From Isoetes taiwanensis (Eukaryota > Streptophyta > Lycopodiopsida > Isoetales > Isoetaceae), in contig JAJEKV010000052.1 in assembly GCA_021234155.1 (NCBI GenBank), forward strand, positions 62,001 to 126,000: DNA of 64,000 nucleotides, given 5' to 3'. The position numbers were made by a program, and so were the translations under genes. Below the pieces are notes generated by a model. That model saw only the letters and a list, made by a program, of their open reading frames with translations, did no database searches and was not told where the DNA came from. Shown one piece after another: positions 36,450 through 49,585 of the stretch. The first letter of the stretch is position 1, and the number at the start of each line of letters is the position of its first letter.

Positions 36450-38620
36450 CATAATTCAGAAGGGCCCTATCAAGTTCTCCAACAAACATCCTAAAACATA
36501 TTATAACAAGCATCCAAATATAAATGAGAAAACAAACTATACAAAGTTAAATTAAAAATATGATAGAACAAGTCAAATAAAAAGAATCACTCACCTTACC
36601 ATTCGATGCTCTTGGCAAAGTACCATTAGCGATTAGCCTTCGAAAGAGCTCCGGTAGCTCCAAATTCACCCCGCCACTTTTAATGTACTCATTTGTGGGT
36701 CGAAAAGCCATATATTCTCTCCTATAGCGATCGACACATAAGTTGAAGAGTAGGAACATAACTTTAATGATAATGAAATCTAAAAAAAAAGGAACCTACA
36801 AATCTATATATAAATGATGGTCTTCCACCAGAACCCAGGTGCGAGGGTTTACGAGTACTTTTTGTTGCTTTGTCCGTTCGTTGTGAATGCTTTTGCTCTG
36901 GATCCTTTGCTCGTTGCAATGCAATCTACAACCCATAAAAGAAAATTAGTTGGTGATTGAGCCTTATAACAAACGAAAGCGTATTAAAATATTTAATATA
37001 CCTTGAAGTCGTGTGCACTTATATTCTCAGGTACAGGCACTTTTGACCAATCAAGGAAGTTCTTTTTGTCACTCTTTAGTTTCTTAATAATGTGTTCCCT
37101 GCATAAATAACAACAATTAGAATAAGCAATCTAAAATAAACAAGTATCGAACTCATCAATAATATTTGCTTACCTTTTCCTCCTCAGATAACTACCCATC
37201 ATGCTAGTTATAATTTTCCAATTGAAGTGTTTGTACTTTTTTATAGCAGGAAATTCCCGACGTAATGCCTCACGCACGTCTTCTATTTCTCGTTGGTTGT
37301 AACCTCCAGGCCACTCCCCATCTAGACTAAATATGTGAGAAATGTTTACATCCACCAAATTGTATAACCTGTTGTAAAACAGATCACCCCACGCGTTCCT
37401 TTCTGGTATGTGATCACTGCAATAAAAAGAAAAAAGAGTGTATGAAAATAGAGATCTTCATCATCTAAACTTAGCAAAAATTTTAAACTTACAAAGAAAA
37501 CCTAGGGCCTTCATCCGGTTTTTCTCGTGCATCTTGAACGACCACCTCTGACTCATCTCGATCCTTTCGTTTCTTATGATGACTACGTGTGTCATTACCA
37601 ACTCCAACATCTTGTGGTCGTGCTCCACTTGATTTAGTCCTGCAAAGTAAGATATGATTAAAACATTCTTAAGAATCCTGCAAAGTAAGATATGATTAAA
37701 ACATTCTTAAGAAGTTAATTAATGGCTTCCAACGATCTAAAATAGTGTGATTCAAATTAAAAAAGAAAATATAACCACCACAAAATTTACAAAACCAAAA
37801 GAATCAAATTAATTGCATCAAAAGCATCTACTTGTCAAATAAGAGGTGTAAACATGCATGCATAATAGAGTTTGTAAAGAAAAGTTGTAATTCTTATATA
37901 ATAAAAAGAATGGGACATGAACATACTTTTGAAAGTCTTTTTCAAGGTCCCTTGGTACATGCAAGTTCGTGCTTTTCCTCCTGGGCCTATCGTTTTCGTG
38001 CACGCTATTATCACTACTACGCCTTGAAGCGTCAGAACTTTGTGGCATACTTGCCATAACATATGCCACTACTTGGCTAAGCATCTCAGCACTCAAACCG
38101 GCAATACAAGGAGGTGGTTGAGGTGGTTGATTGTCTTGAGGTGCTAGTTGATTGCTTGGAGGTGGCCCTATAATATAATAATCCAAAATTAAAAACAAAA
38201 AGAAATGTCAGATTTTCATAAGCAATAACAAGAAATAAACAAATAAAATTCATGGAATAAACCTGAGTTATGGACATCCACTACTCGATCATTGTTATGT
38301 GGAGGTGGTCTTCCCCCGCTACCACTGCCTCGTTGATTGCCTTGAGAATGTGGCTGCCCTGAAATGAATGTTAAAAGCCTTTAAGTAATGATAAGAAATA
38401 AACAAGCCACTTGGGAGGAATTGATACCTGGAGTGTGGTCACTCAACCGATCATTATTTTGTGATAGCCCTCTATTCCTAGTCTTTCTATGGTCTAGACC
38501 ACGAAAAACATTTTTAACAAACATGGCATGAATTATAAATAAAATAAGAAAATAACATCATTACCACGCTGGTGAGGTGCTCCTGCAGCTTGAGCTTCAA
38601 GAGGAAAGAGAAGGGACCAT
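36450..38620 (-). CDS. Second CACTA gene, multi-exon, TNPA-like by position
   Basis: Read on the minus strand, several blocks end at GT and begin after AG. They include about 38500-38430, 38365-38262, 38167-37925, 37640-37500 (KSSGARPQDVG...), 37416-37174 (GEWPGGYNQREIEDVREALR, then NWKIITSMMGSYLRRKR), 37098-36999, 36926-36806, 36757-36598 and about 36492-36440. The early exons are Gln/Pro/Ser/Asn-rich, the middle ones Lys/Arg-rich. The WK-x-R spacing and the RAKD...K...R block followed by HLGSGGRPSF resemble the Transposase_24 family of plant En/Spm elements, but that similarity is weak. Such proteins bind subterminal repeats. Exon ends are my reading and the first exon is uncertain. Confidence 0.6.
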
Positions 38621-38829
38621 ACAAATGTACATATAGCTACACAAAGCATGGGAAGCATTAGATTGAATATAAATACACAAGAGAGGGACGACAAAATAAA
38701 GTTCATACCAAAGAGAAGCACCGTCATAATAGTAGTCCGGGTTGAACAATGATTGAATCCGAAGATTAGCGCAACCATCACAAGCAACATAACAAGGCCA
38801 CCCATCTTGCCACAAATCCAAAAAATCAT

Positions 38830-41160
38830 AATTGAGATACCACGAAATCTATTTTAAAAACCCATAAAAATGACTGCTTGCTAATTCTTAATGCCTGCTT
38901 GCTGATTTTTTATGAAGTTATAAATAGTGTCAGCCTAACCACAATATTTTAAGACCTTAACAATACTATTCTGCATTATTCAATACCTTTTAACGAGCAA
39001 GCATATCTGGCTTCAGAAAAACAGTTCAAGACAAAAAGCCCAATCCTGCTTCTGGGTTCTGGATGTTGATCATTCTCAAACACATCGAGTCTGAATAATT
39101 TAAGGAGGAGCAGGTGCATCAATTTGGTATCAACCTTATTTGTAATAAACACTGTGTGTAACAATCCGCCTAAGCAAGATCCAAAGATAGAAACGGAATG
39201 AAGATTCTGCAACATCATCATCAATAATACTATATACTCCTACAAAAACACAAAGCCATAGCCGGAATCAAGGAACCCATTATTTCAGTATGCTAGGCTT
39301 CGCTTTGGTTTCTGCCCTTTCATCAAATCCGAGAGGACAGAAGGATGAATATGATAACAATGAATGATTCGAATTCACTGAATTCAGTGCCAGGAACTGA
39401 ATTCGTCCCCAGATCTTAATCTCTGCTTTGAAGTCCGTTTTAATTATTGTGCAAATCATGGCCTTAGGCCACCATATCCTTATGCCGTAATAAGAATACT
39501 GACTATACATGATAAGAAGAGGAAGTAAAAAGGAAAGTAAGAAAACAAATCAACAGTTTTGTCAAAGAATAATGATCAGATGATCAGATGTTGGAAAGGC
39601 ATTTCAAGGTAAAGAACTCGAATCCATGCAAGTCAAGGCAAATCCATATCACTGATCCTTAGAAGCCAAACCGACCTACGTTTGTTTGCAAAAAGAAAAA
39701 CGTACACGCTTGCCGAAATCCGCCATAAACTCGAATAATGCAAGGAGACAACTCCGACACGCTTTGCTTCTGCAAGAACTCGAATAATGCAAGGACCCAA
39801 CTCCGACCACGGTTTGCTTGCAAAAGGAAAAACGCACTGCTTGCGAAATCCCCGCTTGTAAATCCCCGCCACGACTTGCCGAAGTCTCCGGTTGTCAAAT
39901 CCCGCCACGGCGGGCTCTTCTTTATGGGTCGATAAGCTTCTTCCGGCTTTGACATGGCCTTAAAAAAACCTTACAAGAAGCTCACAAAAACTTGAACAAG
40001 AAAACTTACAAAGCAAAATAAAAAAGGCGTAGGCTGATTGAGATGGGTTCAAGAGGAAGAATGCACACCGTGATCGCCATTTTTAGTCGGAGTAGTAGAG
40101 ATCGGAATGAAGGTCGGACTCAAGGCCGGAATGAATGGTATTCCCGCTCGTTTCTCTCAGCACCGACAAATTTGGACAAACATTTTAGAAATTTGGACCA
40201 ACATATCTGAAACGTATGATCGACGCCAAAATTCCTTCCGACGTCTGGTATTTTTTTTTTTTTTTTATTTCTTTATCTAAAGATTAACCTTAGACTACAA
40301 TGTTATTCCATTACTTGTGATTTTTCTTTTTTTTTGTTAGAAAACCATTATCATAGATCAACCAATACTTGTTAATATACTTCAAATACCAAGTATTAGA
40401 TATAATCAATAAAAGAACATGATGATCTAATAGCAAAGATCTTTCAAACAACTTTGATCATTTTCATAAGTCAATCACTAGCTTGAATTTTACATTAACC
40501 AAGCAAAATACCCTATACCATTGAAAATAATCATAGTATTAATGTTCATTTTTACCGATCTTCACGCTCCACCTGAGGTCTCCAAAGCTGTATATACATA
40601 TTCACATTGCTACTTCATTTAATCCAGTGATCGGCGGTCAAGCCGCACTCGCCATAGCTCCCACATCCTTCGGATCTTCATGCCAATCCTAAGCATTGGA
40701 CCGAGCTCATTTCAAACGAAAAATGGCTCCAAGCATCTCGATAGTATCTTTAAAATATTCTTCAATATCCGCTTAATGGTTTTCTCATAAACAATATTAA
40801 CCAAATAGGTCAAGTATTTGACCTAATGTTCTAAACCATTGAACCATGTCCCAACCTTAGAAATTTAACTTCAATAAGTCTGCCTGATTGTTTTCCAGTG
40901 CATGAGTTGGGTCTTTGTTTATTTTTTTTTCTTTTCTTTCTTTCTTTCTTTCTTTCTTTCTTTTTTTTTTTTTTTTTTTTTTTGGGGTTCATCTAATGAA
41001 CTATTGAGGAAGTGGAGCATGCCGCATTTCCTTATGGGATGTCCAAATCCTTCTTGGCCCATGCTATAGCATTACTACAAATATTTACTACAATTCATGC
41101 TACTATAGAAAAAAAAAGCAATGAATACATAATAATATTATCTTTGTGTCCTAAATAACC
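38830..41160. other. Spacer inside the CACTA element, no clear gene
   Basis: AT-rich DNA between the two CACTA genes. Minus-strand frames at 39633-39955 contain imperfect internal repeats around AACTCGAATAATGCAAGG and no recognised domain. Poly(T) and (CTTT)n runs lie at 40252-40266 and 40920-40983. Confidence 0.5.
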
Positions 41161-41764
41161 CAACCTTCTTCTCCATTTGTCATAATGTGGTTCTCAGATT
41201 CCCTTATGTCGACTCATCGGTGTCTTCCCTAACTCATCCTCGTGCAAAGTTGCTAACTCAAAACAATCGAGGGTTCCTCATTCACACTCATGCTTTCTTC
41301 CACTATTGCTCCATGGAAAATTCTACGAGCTCTTGGTGGCTTAACCACCATGCCTTATCATTTCGTCGAGAAAGAAGAAAACCGCAAAAGCATTGTCATT
41401 TTACATGGTTATTTAAAAGCAAATTCAATGCTATTGATCAACCAACCTCGTTCACAATTCTCCGGGAAAGCAAGTGTTTGAGTGGCCACGATATAACTTG
41501 GTGGAGTTAATTGCAAAGAAGCCACTGATATCATTTCTCACAGTTGCCCTTGGACCTCTAAGTTGGAGATCAAACCAATCGACATCAAACACAATGGTCT
41601 TGAAGTCACAACCAACATCAACTTCCATGATGGTTTTTAGTGTGCCAACCCAATCAACTTCTGCTTGAACTCGATTACGGTCCGCTACACTTGATTGAAA
41701 TTCCATCTCAAATGATACCATGACTCCACAATCACATGTTTTCCTATTTTTATCAACATTTTGT

Positions 41765-42512
41765 CACTACTACAAAATAGGCAGTTTGCGACGTCATTTG
41801 CGACGTCTTTGCGACGTAACGAGAACATCAAACGTCGTATGCACATGCTTTAATAACGTTTCCCGCTCGTCGCAAATGACGTCGCCGTGGATTCGTCGCA
41901 GCGCGACGTCACGTCGCATGTGCGACGTCACGTTGCAAGTGCGACGTATTAGCGACGTCATGGACGTCCCAAATACGTACAAAATATGTCCTTATGACGT
42001 TTTACAGACGTCGCTCATATGTTGCTAAGACGTACATATATGTGCGTCCAAAATGTTTTTTCGTGGACTTGAACCCCTAACCTTTAGCTAACAAACCTGA
42101 GGCCTTACCAACACCTCAATAACTTATATTTGTATTTATTCTTAAAGTCGCAATGAGACGTTACAGTTGCAACGTTTCACGTTGTAATGACGTTGCACTT
42201 GCGACGCGTCACGTCGCAAATGCAACGTGGCACGTACAATATGCAACGTAACACGTTTCACATGCGACGTCACACGTTGCACCTGCGACGTGACACATCG
42301 CTTAACTTTTAACGGCCACATTGCCATGTCAGCTGCCACATAGGATACCTTTGCGACGTCTGACCAAACGTTTCAATAGCGACGTGGGACGTTGCACATG
42401 CGACGTCGTTTGAATTTTGCGCGACGTCTTTAGAACGCGCGCGAATTTTGCGACGTGGACGTTTCAAATACGCCGCAAACCGACGTCGCAAACAGCCCAT
42501 TCTCTAGTAGTG
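41765..42512. mobile_element. Mini-CACTA (748 bp) nested in the transposase gene
   Basis: Starts CACTACTACAAAATAGG and ends CCATTCTCTAGTAGTG, flanked by the 3-bp duplication TGT (41762-41764 and 42513-42515). Both halves are dense in GCGACGT motifs like the host element's ends, so it belongs to the same or a close family and could be mobilised by the same proteins. It has no coding capacity. Confidence 0.93.
42062..42122 (-). repeat. tRNA-like segment inside the mini-CACTA
   Basis: The minus strand contains GGTTCAAGTCC (42065-42075), a perfect RNA polymerase III B box, with GGTGTTGGTAAGGCC (A-box-like) about 35 bp upstream. It may be a tRNA gene fossil or SINE head captured in the element. 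Confidence 0.4.
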
Positions 42513-45500
42513 TGTACTCGATAGTGGGTACCATTCCACCATATAGAGGAGTAAGATTGGAACTACAACGCATGTAAGAAAGACAAAATAAGTAATTAAT
42601 AATCAATTTCTCATTGAAAATAGATATTTTGATATAACTAGTTTTATGCATACCTTCTTTGCAACCCCTTGTGCATAGGACCATTCTATTGGAGTGACCA
42701 GCTCACCATTATTGGTTGCATCATGCAATGCATTCATGATCCAATCTTGTGTCATCTTATCTGGTAAGCATTCGTACTCATTTGGGAATGGGGCTCGTCG
42801 ATTTAGCTGTCTCCATGATTTTCTCTTTTGCTCTCTTTCTTTCTTTGCATCCTCATATCGAGCAATCCATTTCTCCATCTCCTTGGCATTGTAAAGCAAG
42901 AAACTATTAACTTTAGCTCGAGCTTCTGGAGTAAATACCTTTTCTATGCCTTTACCCTCAGTGAATTTCCCCACACTCTTCTCCTCTTCTTCATCTTTCC
43001 ATAGTCGAGGAGCTCCCCGGATGCAAGTCAACAATGAACTCTGTCATATAAAATGAGACTCTCGTGCTAACCACCCTTCAGCCATGCAGCCCTCGTGATG
43101 TGCCATTTGACGCACCATATATCTTTCAAAACTTTCATGAATCTCTCAACAAAGAACATCCACCTTGCATGGACAGTCCCTGCAAGTTCAATCTCTTCCA
43201 CGAGATGCACCAAAAGATGAGGCTGGATATCTAGAAAACTTGTTGGGAATTCCTTCTCTAACAAGCAACATGCTTCAACCATCTTCACCTTCATCTCTTC
43301 TATCTCATGCTTTGGGATTTGTTTTTGTGAGATCCACGCAAAAATTCAACGTTAGAAGTAATTCACATAATTACAACATCATATAGTAATATACTGGATG
43401 TGTTCACCTTATAACCTTTGATAGTGTACATATTGCTTCCAAAGGGCCTTTACTCAAAGAACCCCTAAAGGACAATGGCATAAAAAACTACATTTTGAAC
43501 ATAACAAATGAAATGTCAAATAGAAATACCACAAGCAAATAAGAAATGGCACATGTCTACAAGGAATGCTTACATGAAGAAGCTTGTGCCAATCATGAGA
43601 CTTAAGACGTGAAGATCTCCCGTGGATGAGAATGCACCGTGAAGGAGTGCATGAAACCGCTTGGTGTTCAGAGGATCTTGATGTCACCAAGGACACCTTT
43701 CGCTCAACCTTACTAAGAACCCATTTTGCATTTGGGGCATAGTTATCTTTATTGATCCAGGCATCCTTCTTTGTGTTTGTCAACTCGAGATCCATCCTTG
43801 CATTTGTCGTGTCTTTTTCGCCAAATAAATGCTTCCACAAGGAATTTCCTACGTTCTTGAAAATATGCATTGGATCAAGAAGGTGTTGAATCAAAAGACC
43901 ATTCCAATATGGGAGTTCATAAAAAACTGATTTTCGTTTCATCCCATAAACTTCCTTTCCCTTTGCTTTATCCCAAAGCTCACCCCATTCTCGGATTGTC
44001 AATCTCTTAGGGGGGGGGTTTACTTTCTTCCAAGCCATTAAAATGCACACGGTCTTTTCGAAGGGGATGTGTGAGTGGTAAATATTTCCGAAAACCTTCA
44101 TACACCACCTTATTTAGATGTGGAGAATGACGAGATTCTAGTCATGCATAGTCCATAATAGAATACCCCGAAGTGTGAACGACTCATCTTTGTGTGCATC
44201 ATAAACATCAATGCCCGTACTCCATAAGGTTAACAACTCATCCACGACAATCTTGAGGTACACATCTAAGTTCTTTGGTTTCTTCTTCCCAGGAATCAAT
44301 AAGGACAATATAATATGCCCACTCTTCATTAGCAACCATGGAGGTATATTATAGTTTATTAGCAACACAGCCATGTAGACCATGACGTGTTGTTGCTTTC
44401 CAAAAGGATTTACTCCATCGGAAGCCAACCCTAAGCGAACATTACGTGCTTCATTTCCAAATTGAGGCCATGTCTTGTCTACATGCTTCCATGCAGCACT
44501 ATCACTTGGAAGCCGCATGATGTCATCAGTAGATGCATGTGTCGCTGTAAAGTCCATAAGACTAGCTAATGACTTGCATCGAAACATCAACTTCAACCTT
44601 GGAAGCAATGGGAAATGGCGTACCATTTTCTCAGGCACTTTCTTACCTTGCATATCATCTCTGTACCTAGAGGCATTGCACACCATGCAATGGGTAGTTT
44701 TGTGATGTTCTTCGGGAGGATAAAAGATCATACAATCATTTGGACATGCATGAATACACTTGTAACCAAGGCGGCCGCTTGAATTATCTTCTTCACATCA
44801 TCTCTGGATCGGGTAAAGTATTCCCTTCCTCGAAGGATTTTCTCGCAATAACCTATCAAGAAAATAAAAAGCAAACATGAATAATGTCATGGGTAAGATC
44901 ATAAATCTAAGATAATACTAAGCTCATAAACATTATATACCTTAATAGATCGGATACACTTGTGTTGCTCCATTTGTACTTTGTTTGTAGATTCAGAATT
45001 AATAAACTAGCGCACAACCTAGATGTTCGAGTTTTGGAAATAGATGTGTTCTCTCGCTTCCACCACAATGGGTTCCTTTATCATAATAGTCTCGTGCACT
45101 TCCTTCATCACTAGCACCTTCCTCATACTCTAAATCATCCAAATCAATATCGGGGAGAGGGTGAAGAGCCTCTAACATATCAATCATCGGCTCTTCAACA
45201 CAAGAATCAAAACGAGAGGGAGCATTTGTAGATAAAACTTGTTCTTGTCGCATTGCACTCTCTAGAGCTTTTTCGTGCTTGGGATTGAGAACCCGTGGGG
45301 GTCGAATATCCTACAAGAGGTGACATCACACATTTTCAAATTAACAATAGAAGAAAAAAGAAGAGCATTATAAGATTTCTAATGTATATTAAGTATCATC
45401 AATTATATATTAGTGACATAATGCATTTAGAACCAATATATGATGGATATAATGTATTTATGCACTTCTTGGGACATTGGTGGAAGAGGCCTATCATACT

Positions 45501-45639
45501 CATAGTTGATGAACAACTCATCTCCAACTTCTATTGTTCGAATAGCATACACCATGATGAACCCCTTCTTTACATCTCTTATAAAATATTCCTCCTTCCC
45601 TCCTTGACATTCTACAAATTGACAATTACATAGTACAGA

Positions 45640-46690
45640 TCATCAATTGAACTATTGATAAACCCCCGCAATATTTCCATGGTGCAATGGACCACCATCA
45701 ACAAATCTCAAATGAGTGTAATTGCCATCTTCCCTAACAGATTGCATTGGAATTCATTCCATAAATCCTCATGCGCCAAGCATGTTGTGACAATTTCTGC
45801 CATGTTTCCCAATCATATTCAGGGCCTGCATATGGCATTAGTGGAACAATTGTGCCTGGAGGGACATCTATCCGTGTGGCTGATATAAGCCCCAATCCTG
45901 CATTTGGACACTTACGACCACGCATTATTATATATCTCCTTCCCCAAGAATTCAAACTCATTATCATACACAATGCGATGCTCCACAGGCCATAATCCAA
46001 AGGTCTTGCGCTCTTTATTGAAAGGACGAATTAAACGATGGTGCTCTTTTGGAATATCTTCCTCTTCTAGCGATTCCAAATCTTCATAGGATAAATCTAT
46101 GATGCGAAGACTATTTAGTGCTTTGGCTCTTCTAGTTCTATCAATAGAGGAAGACTTCTAGCGTAAGAATGGTCTGCGACAACCACCATTGATGAAGGAA
46201 TTGGTTGCTCCAATATTATTTGCCTCTATAGATAACATCACGCCAAAATCCACACTTATTCTCGATGATACCTCATCATCTACCTACAAATTTATTTTTA
46301 ATTTAATAGCCATAAAAGTAACTAAAATCATATGTAGAAACTAGAGTTTAAATAAGCACCTCATATCCAACACCAGCATCCCATGTAGTTGGCGCTTCAT
46401 ATCTTCCCCACTTAATGAGATGATCGGTAACAATTGATTCAGAATACCTCTTTTGGCCCACACATCGCGGTGCAATCACAAATGATCTTATCGGGTCTAG
46501 TATCATAAGCAAAATCATTGTTAATTTGACTTAAATGAATATCTAAAATGCAATAACACATATTACCCCCAAAACAGATGCTCATTCTCCGCTCTTCTTC
46601 AAGACAACATCCTCTATAATCTTCAAGGTACGCCAACTTCGACGATCGTGATCTAACTATGAGGAGCACTATGATCCATTTCACGATGTA
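45640..46690 (-). CDS. Unrecognised coding-looking segment in the CACTA element
   Basis: Upstream of the transposase, the minus strand has coding-like blocks with plausible splice junctions. One ends near 46352 (SIVTDHLIKWGRYEAPTTWD, then AGVGYE before GTGC). The next starts after AG near 46285 (VDDEVSSRISVDFG) and runs on, with a stop near 46160, into EDIPKEHHRLIRPFNKERKT. 46000-45734 is open in another frame (MRGRKCPNAGLGLISATRID). I recognise no domain. It could be an extra CACTA exon group or captured host sequence. Confidence 0.35.
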
Positions 46691-46769
46691 ATAGAGTAGT
46701 CTCCTAGGCGCAAGAAGACTCCTCCAAGAAATGAAACGAAAAAAGATCCCGGGGGCTTTATTTTTTTAA

Positions 46770-47116
46770 TCAGATCGACGCCGCGAACGCCGACGTCTAA
46801 TTGAAACGCTGACGCCGCACGAAGGACGGCACGCTTCATGCGCGACGACGCACGTATCATGTGTGACGCGGCACGGTCATCCGCGACGCCTCACGCCGCT
46901 AAATTTCAAACGGCCACATTGCCACATCACCGCCACTTAGGATGCCGATTGCGACGTTCGGGATCCAAATGGCCCCGAGATGCGACGTGGGGGACGCCGC
47001 AGCGCGACGCCGTTTGAATTTTGTGCGACGCCATTATAACACGCGCGAGTTTTGCGACGCAGACGTTTCACATACGTCGCAAAGTGACGTCGCTAACAGC
47101 CCATTCTCTAGTAGTG
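46770..47116. repeat. Right subterminal repeats of the CACTA element
   Basis: Dense GCGACGC / GCGACGT / ACGCCGC motifs in both orientations. Many carry CGCC where the left end has CGTC. The final about 75 bp closely mirror the left terminus and the mini-CACTA end. Confidence 0.85.
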
Positions 47117-49585
47117 ATTGCATAGTTGTGTATAACAATTGTAGTTGATGTATGTCGTTCTCAAATTATACATCCACAAAATATCCAACGTCAATTTGAT
47201 ACACACACGACCCTCCTACTTCATTTCATGCAAGCTGCGATGTTGTCTGCCTGCTGGCGAGCTCATTGAACAAAATAGCATACAAATATGTAGCATAATA
47301 ACAGGGGGTTTTCTTTGTGTTTTTGTACGGTTTTCACAAAGGTTTTTCTAAGATTTCATGGCGTATTTGAATGGATGTACTAATGCGTACATCTAGAGTG
47401 CATCATTTCTTAGTCGTTGATTTAGTTTTTTTTTCAAAGGTCCAACATCGAATGGCTCACAACAAAAGCCCTCTTTTTATTTTAGTTGTTATTTTCAGAG
47501 TTTGGCATGCAAGCATCGTGCCATCGTGTTTTAGGGTTAGGAAGAGAGAAATCATGTTTTATCATGTTTTGCATGCCGAGCCCGCTGCATCGCTTTTTGA
47601 GAAGTCAAGCTGCGAATGCAGGCGTGCAAACTTTGAGCGTGAGTAGATCCGCTAAGAGTAAGATCTGCTTTCCCGTGCTAATCAATTTTCTTTTTGGGCG
47701 GAAGTTATGGCGCCGCTGCTTTTCTTAGATGGAGCATCAAGATACTTTCCTTTGCGCCAATGGTTCGTGAAGAGTCTCAAGAACCCGGACGGGAGGTGCA
47801 GTCGATTTGAAGAAGCAGGATCGAAGGTGCAAAAATCAAGAAGCCTGATCGAGGATCGAGGTTCGTTGTGGTGCATAATTTGAAGATTCGTGTTTTGCCG
47901 CAGTGCCGGCAAGAATAAAGAGACTCCTTCGTGGTTTGCCGCGGGTGCATGTTTGATCGGAGTTGCTGCTGTGGTGTTCTTTTGCCATTTGCTTTTTTTA
48001 TGGATCTTTGCTTGCAAAGATGATATCCGCAAAACCCCGGATCCCTAAAAGCAAACCGAAACTCCTTCCTTTCCGGGAACACATAAAACATGTTTGCTCC
48101 CTCCGCTTTGCTTCGTTTTTCATATTTATAGCTTCATTCGCTTTTGCATTGCTTAGTAGGGATCTTGCCTTCATCATTGTTCTTAAGAGAAAACTCGCTT
48201 CATCTTGCATCCTGCTTATCCGCTGGGGTTTTTCCTTATGGTTCGTAAGGAGTCAAGTATCTCAACTATCTGGCGCTTTATAAGTTTACTCGGCCTAAAT
48301 CGGGCATTTATTCTGCTTTTGTGCATTCTCCATAGCACATACAAGGGGTATTTATCCCGTCGCGGCATTCTCCATAGCGCATGCAAGGTTCCGTGGTTGT
48401 AATTGCTTATCCGCTGAAATTGCTTAAAGAAGAAGAACAAAGGTATCTTTATTTTTCGGTTTTACACGTATGCGAGGAGAGGATTTCGTGGTTGTAATTG
48501 CTTATCTATTCTATTCTAGAAGAAGGGTGTTTCCGCTTTTTGGTCAACATGTAAGACAGAGAAGATGATCTTGTGGGTGTGCTTATCCGAGGGACCGACT
48601 ATTCAATTGGAAGCGGAACTATTGAGGAAATTAGAGGAATTGATTGGCAATTGGTAATTGGTGTTTGGTCCGAACTTTTGTGTACGCTTTTTAATGCAAG
48701 TGGAATATGATATTAGCCTATTTTGGATCTCTGCCGTAATGATGCCAAAGATAGCATCTCATAGTGTCTTGTAGTAAATATTTTGAACCTTCACTAGTGT
48801 CTATGGAGTAGTTATAGAAAACCTCAAGCCTAATGAAGTTCCTTGGCTTTCCATCAAAGAAAGCTATTTTACAAGAGAAAATTCTATATAGTAATGGCTT
48901 AACAGTGGAATTGATGCTACCCATGCAAGACATGTTGATTTGGCATTTATGCTATCTTATTACCGGTTTTGGGCGCTTAAGGACTCTCGCGGTATCTCTC
49001 AGATTGAATAAGGCAACCATGAAGAGGACTCAGGAGGTTAAAAGGACTAGTCTCGAGCTAAAGTATAAAAGTAAGCAAAGCAGATGGCCATGGATAGCCC
49101 TTCCCAATGTTTGACGTTGAGTTCGGGTCCTATAGTTGGTTTAAAGCGTGGAAGAATCCAAGCACTTCCTACAAATTTTGAATTGAAGAGAGCAACGCCG
49201 CAACGGTTTTGTTTTTAAGGTAGCTTTTTTTTTTTATCTTGTTCATTCTTCTACTCCTTTACACGTAAACATCACTCTTGCAATTTGATGTCTAGAAAGA
49301 AGTCTTTCCCGTGATTTCAATCTGTTTTATTATATCTATCCCAGATCAACAAGAAATTTTGATGTGCTTAAACGGGCATTGGCTTTTTAAATTTCTAAAT
49401 AAAATGCTTTTATAGCATATATAATTATATTACATTATACTCATGTTTCATTTTACTATATACCCTTTTTTTCTTAATGTCGATATTACATAACACATAT
49501 TGCTACATGTTTTAAATGTCTTTTATATTCTCACGTCGTTTTTTTTTATGGCCCAAGGGCCAAAAAAATTTGTTTAGTATAATAA
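47117..49585. other. Hel2 body, left part, no gene recognised
   Basis: Mixed DNA with broken short frames on both strands (for example 47682-48091 minus and 47963-48283 plus), without recognised domains. Helitrons often carry gene fragments, but none can be identified here. Confidence 0.45.

Larger units (their letters stand above)
41452..45253 (-). pseudogene. CACTA transposase (TNPD-like; Transposase_21, DUF4218, DUF4216)
   Basis: N-terminal block 45253-44999 (EPMIDMLEALHPLPDIDLDD). After an intron-like gap, 44770-44138 encodes IHACPNDCMIF, CNASRY, PRLKLMFR, AWKHVDKTWPQFG, NVRLGLASDGVNPFG and LLIPGKKKP, the conserved core of Transposase_21. 44101-43560 continues with YELPYWNGLLIQHLLDPMHI and LKSHDWHKLL. 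43294-43067 is DUF4218-like (HLLVHLVEEIELAGTVHARW, FVERFMKVLKD). 43034-42603 continues with SFLLYNAKEMEKWI and EWSYAQGVAKK. After the mini-CACTA, 41721-41452 is DUF4216-like (FKTIVFDVDWFDLQL, ISGFFAINSTKLY). The protein would bind and cut the element ends. Apparent frame breaks at 44140-44100 and elsewhere and the inserted element make it a probable pseudogene. Confidence 0.88.
35433..47116 (-). mobile_element. CACTA (En/Spm) DNA transposon, 11.7 kb
   Basis: Left end CACTACTACAGAAGAGG, right end TTCTCTAGTAGTG, which are inverted CACTA termini. It is flanked by the 3-bp duplication ATT (35430-35432 and 47117-47119). Both subterminal regions are packed with GCGACGT-type motifs. Two minus-strand gene regions lie inside, a Transposase_21 gene and a spliced second gene, as in En/Spm. 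Apparent frameshifts in the transposase and an insertion in it suggest this copy is not autonomous now. Confidence 0.95.
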
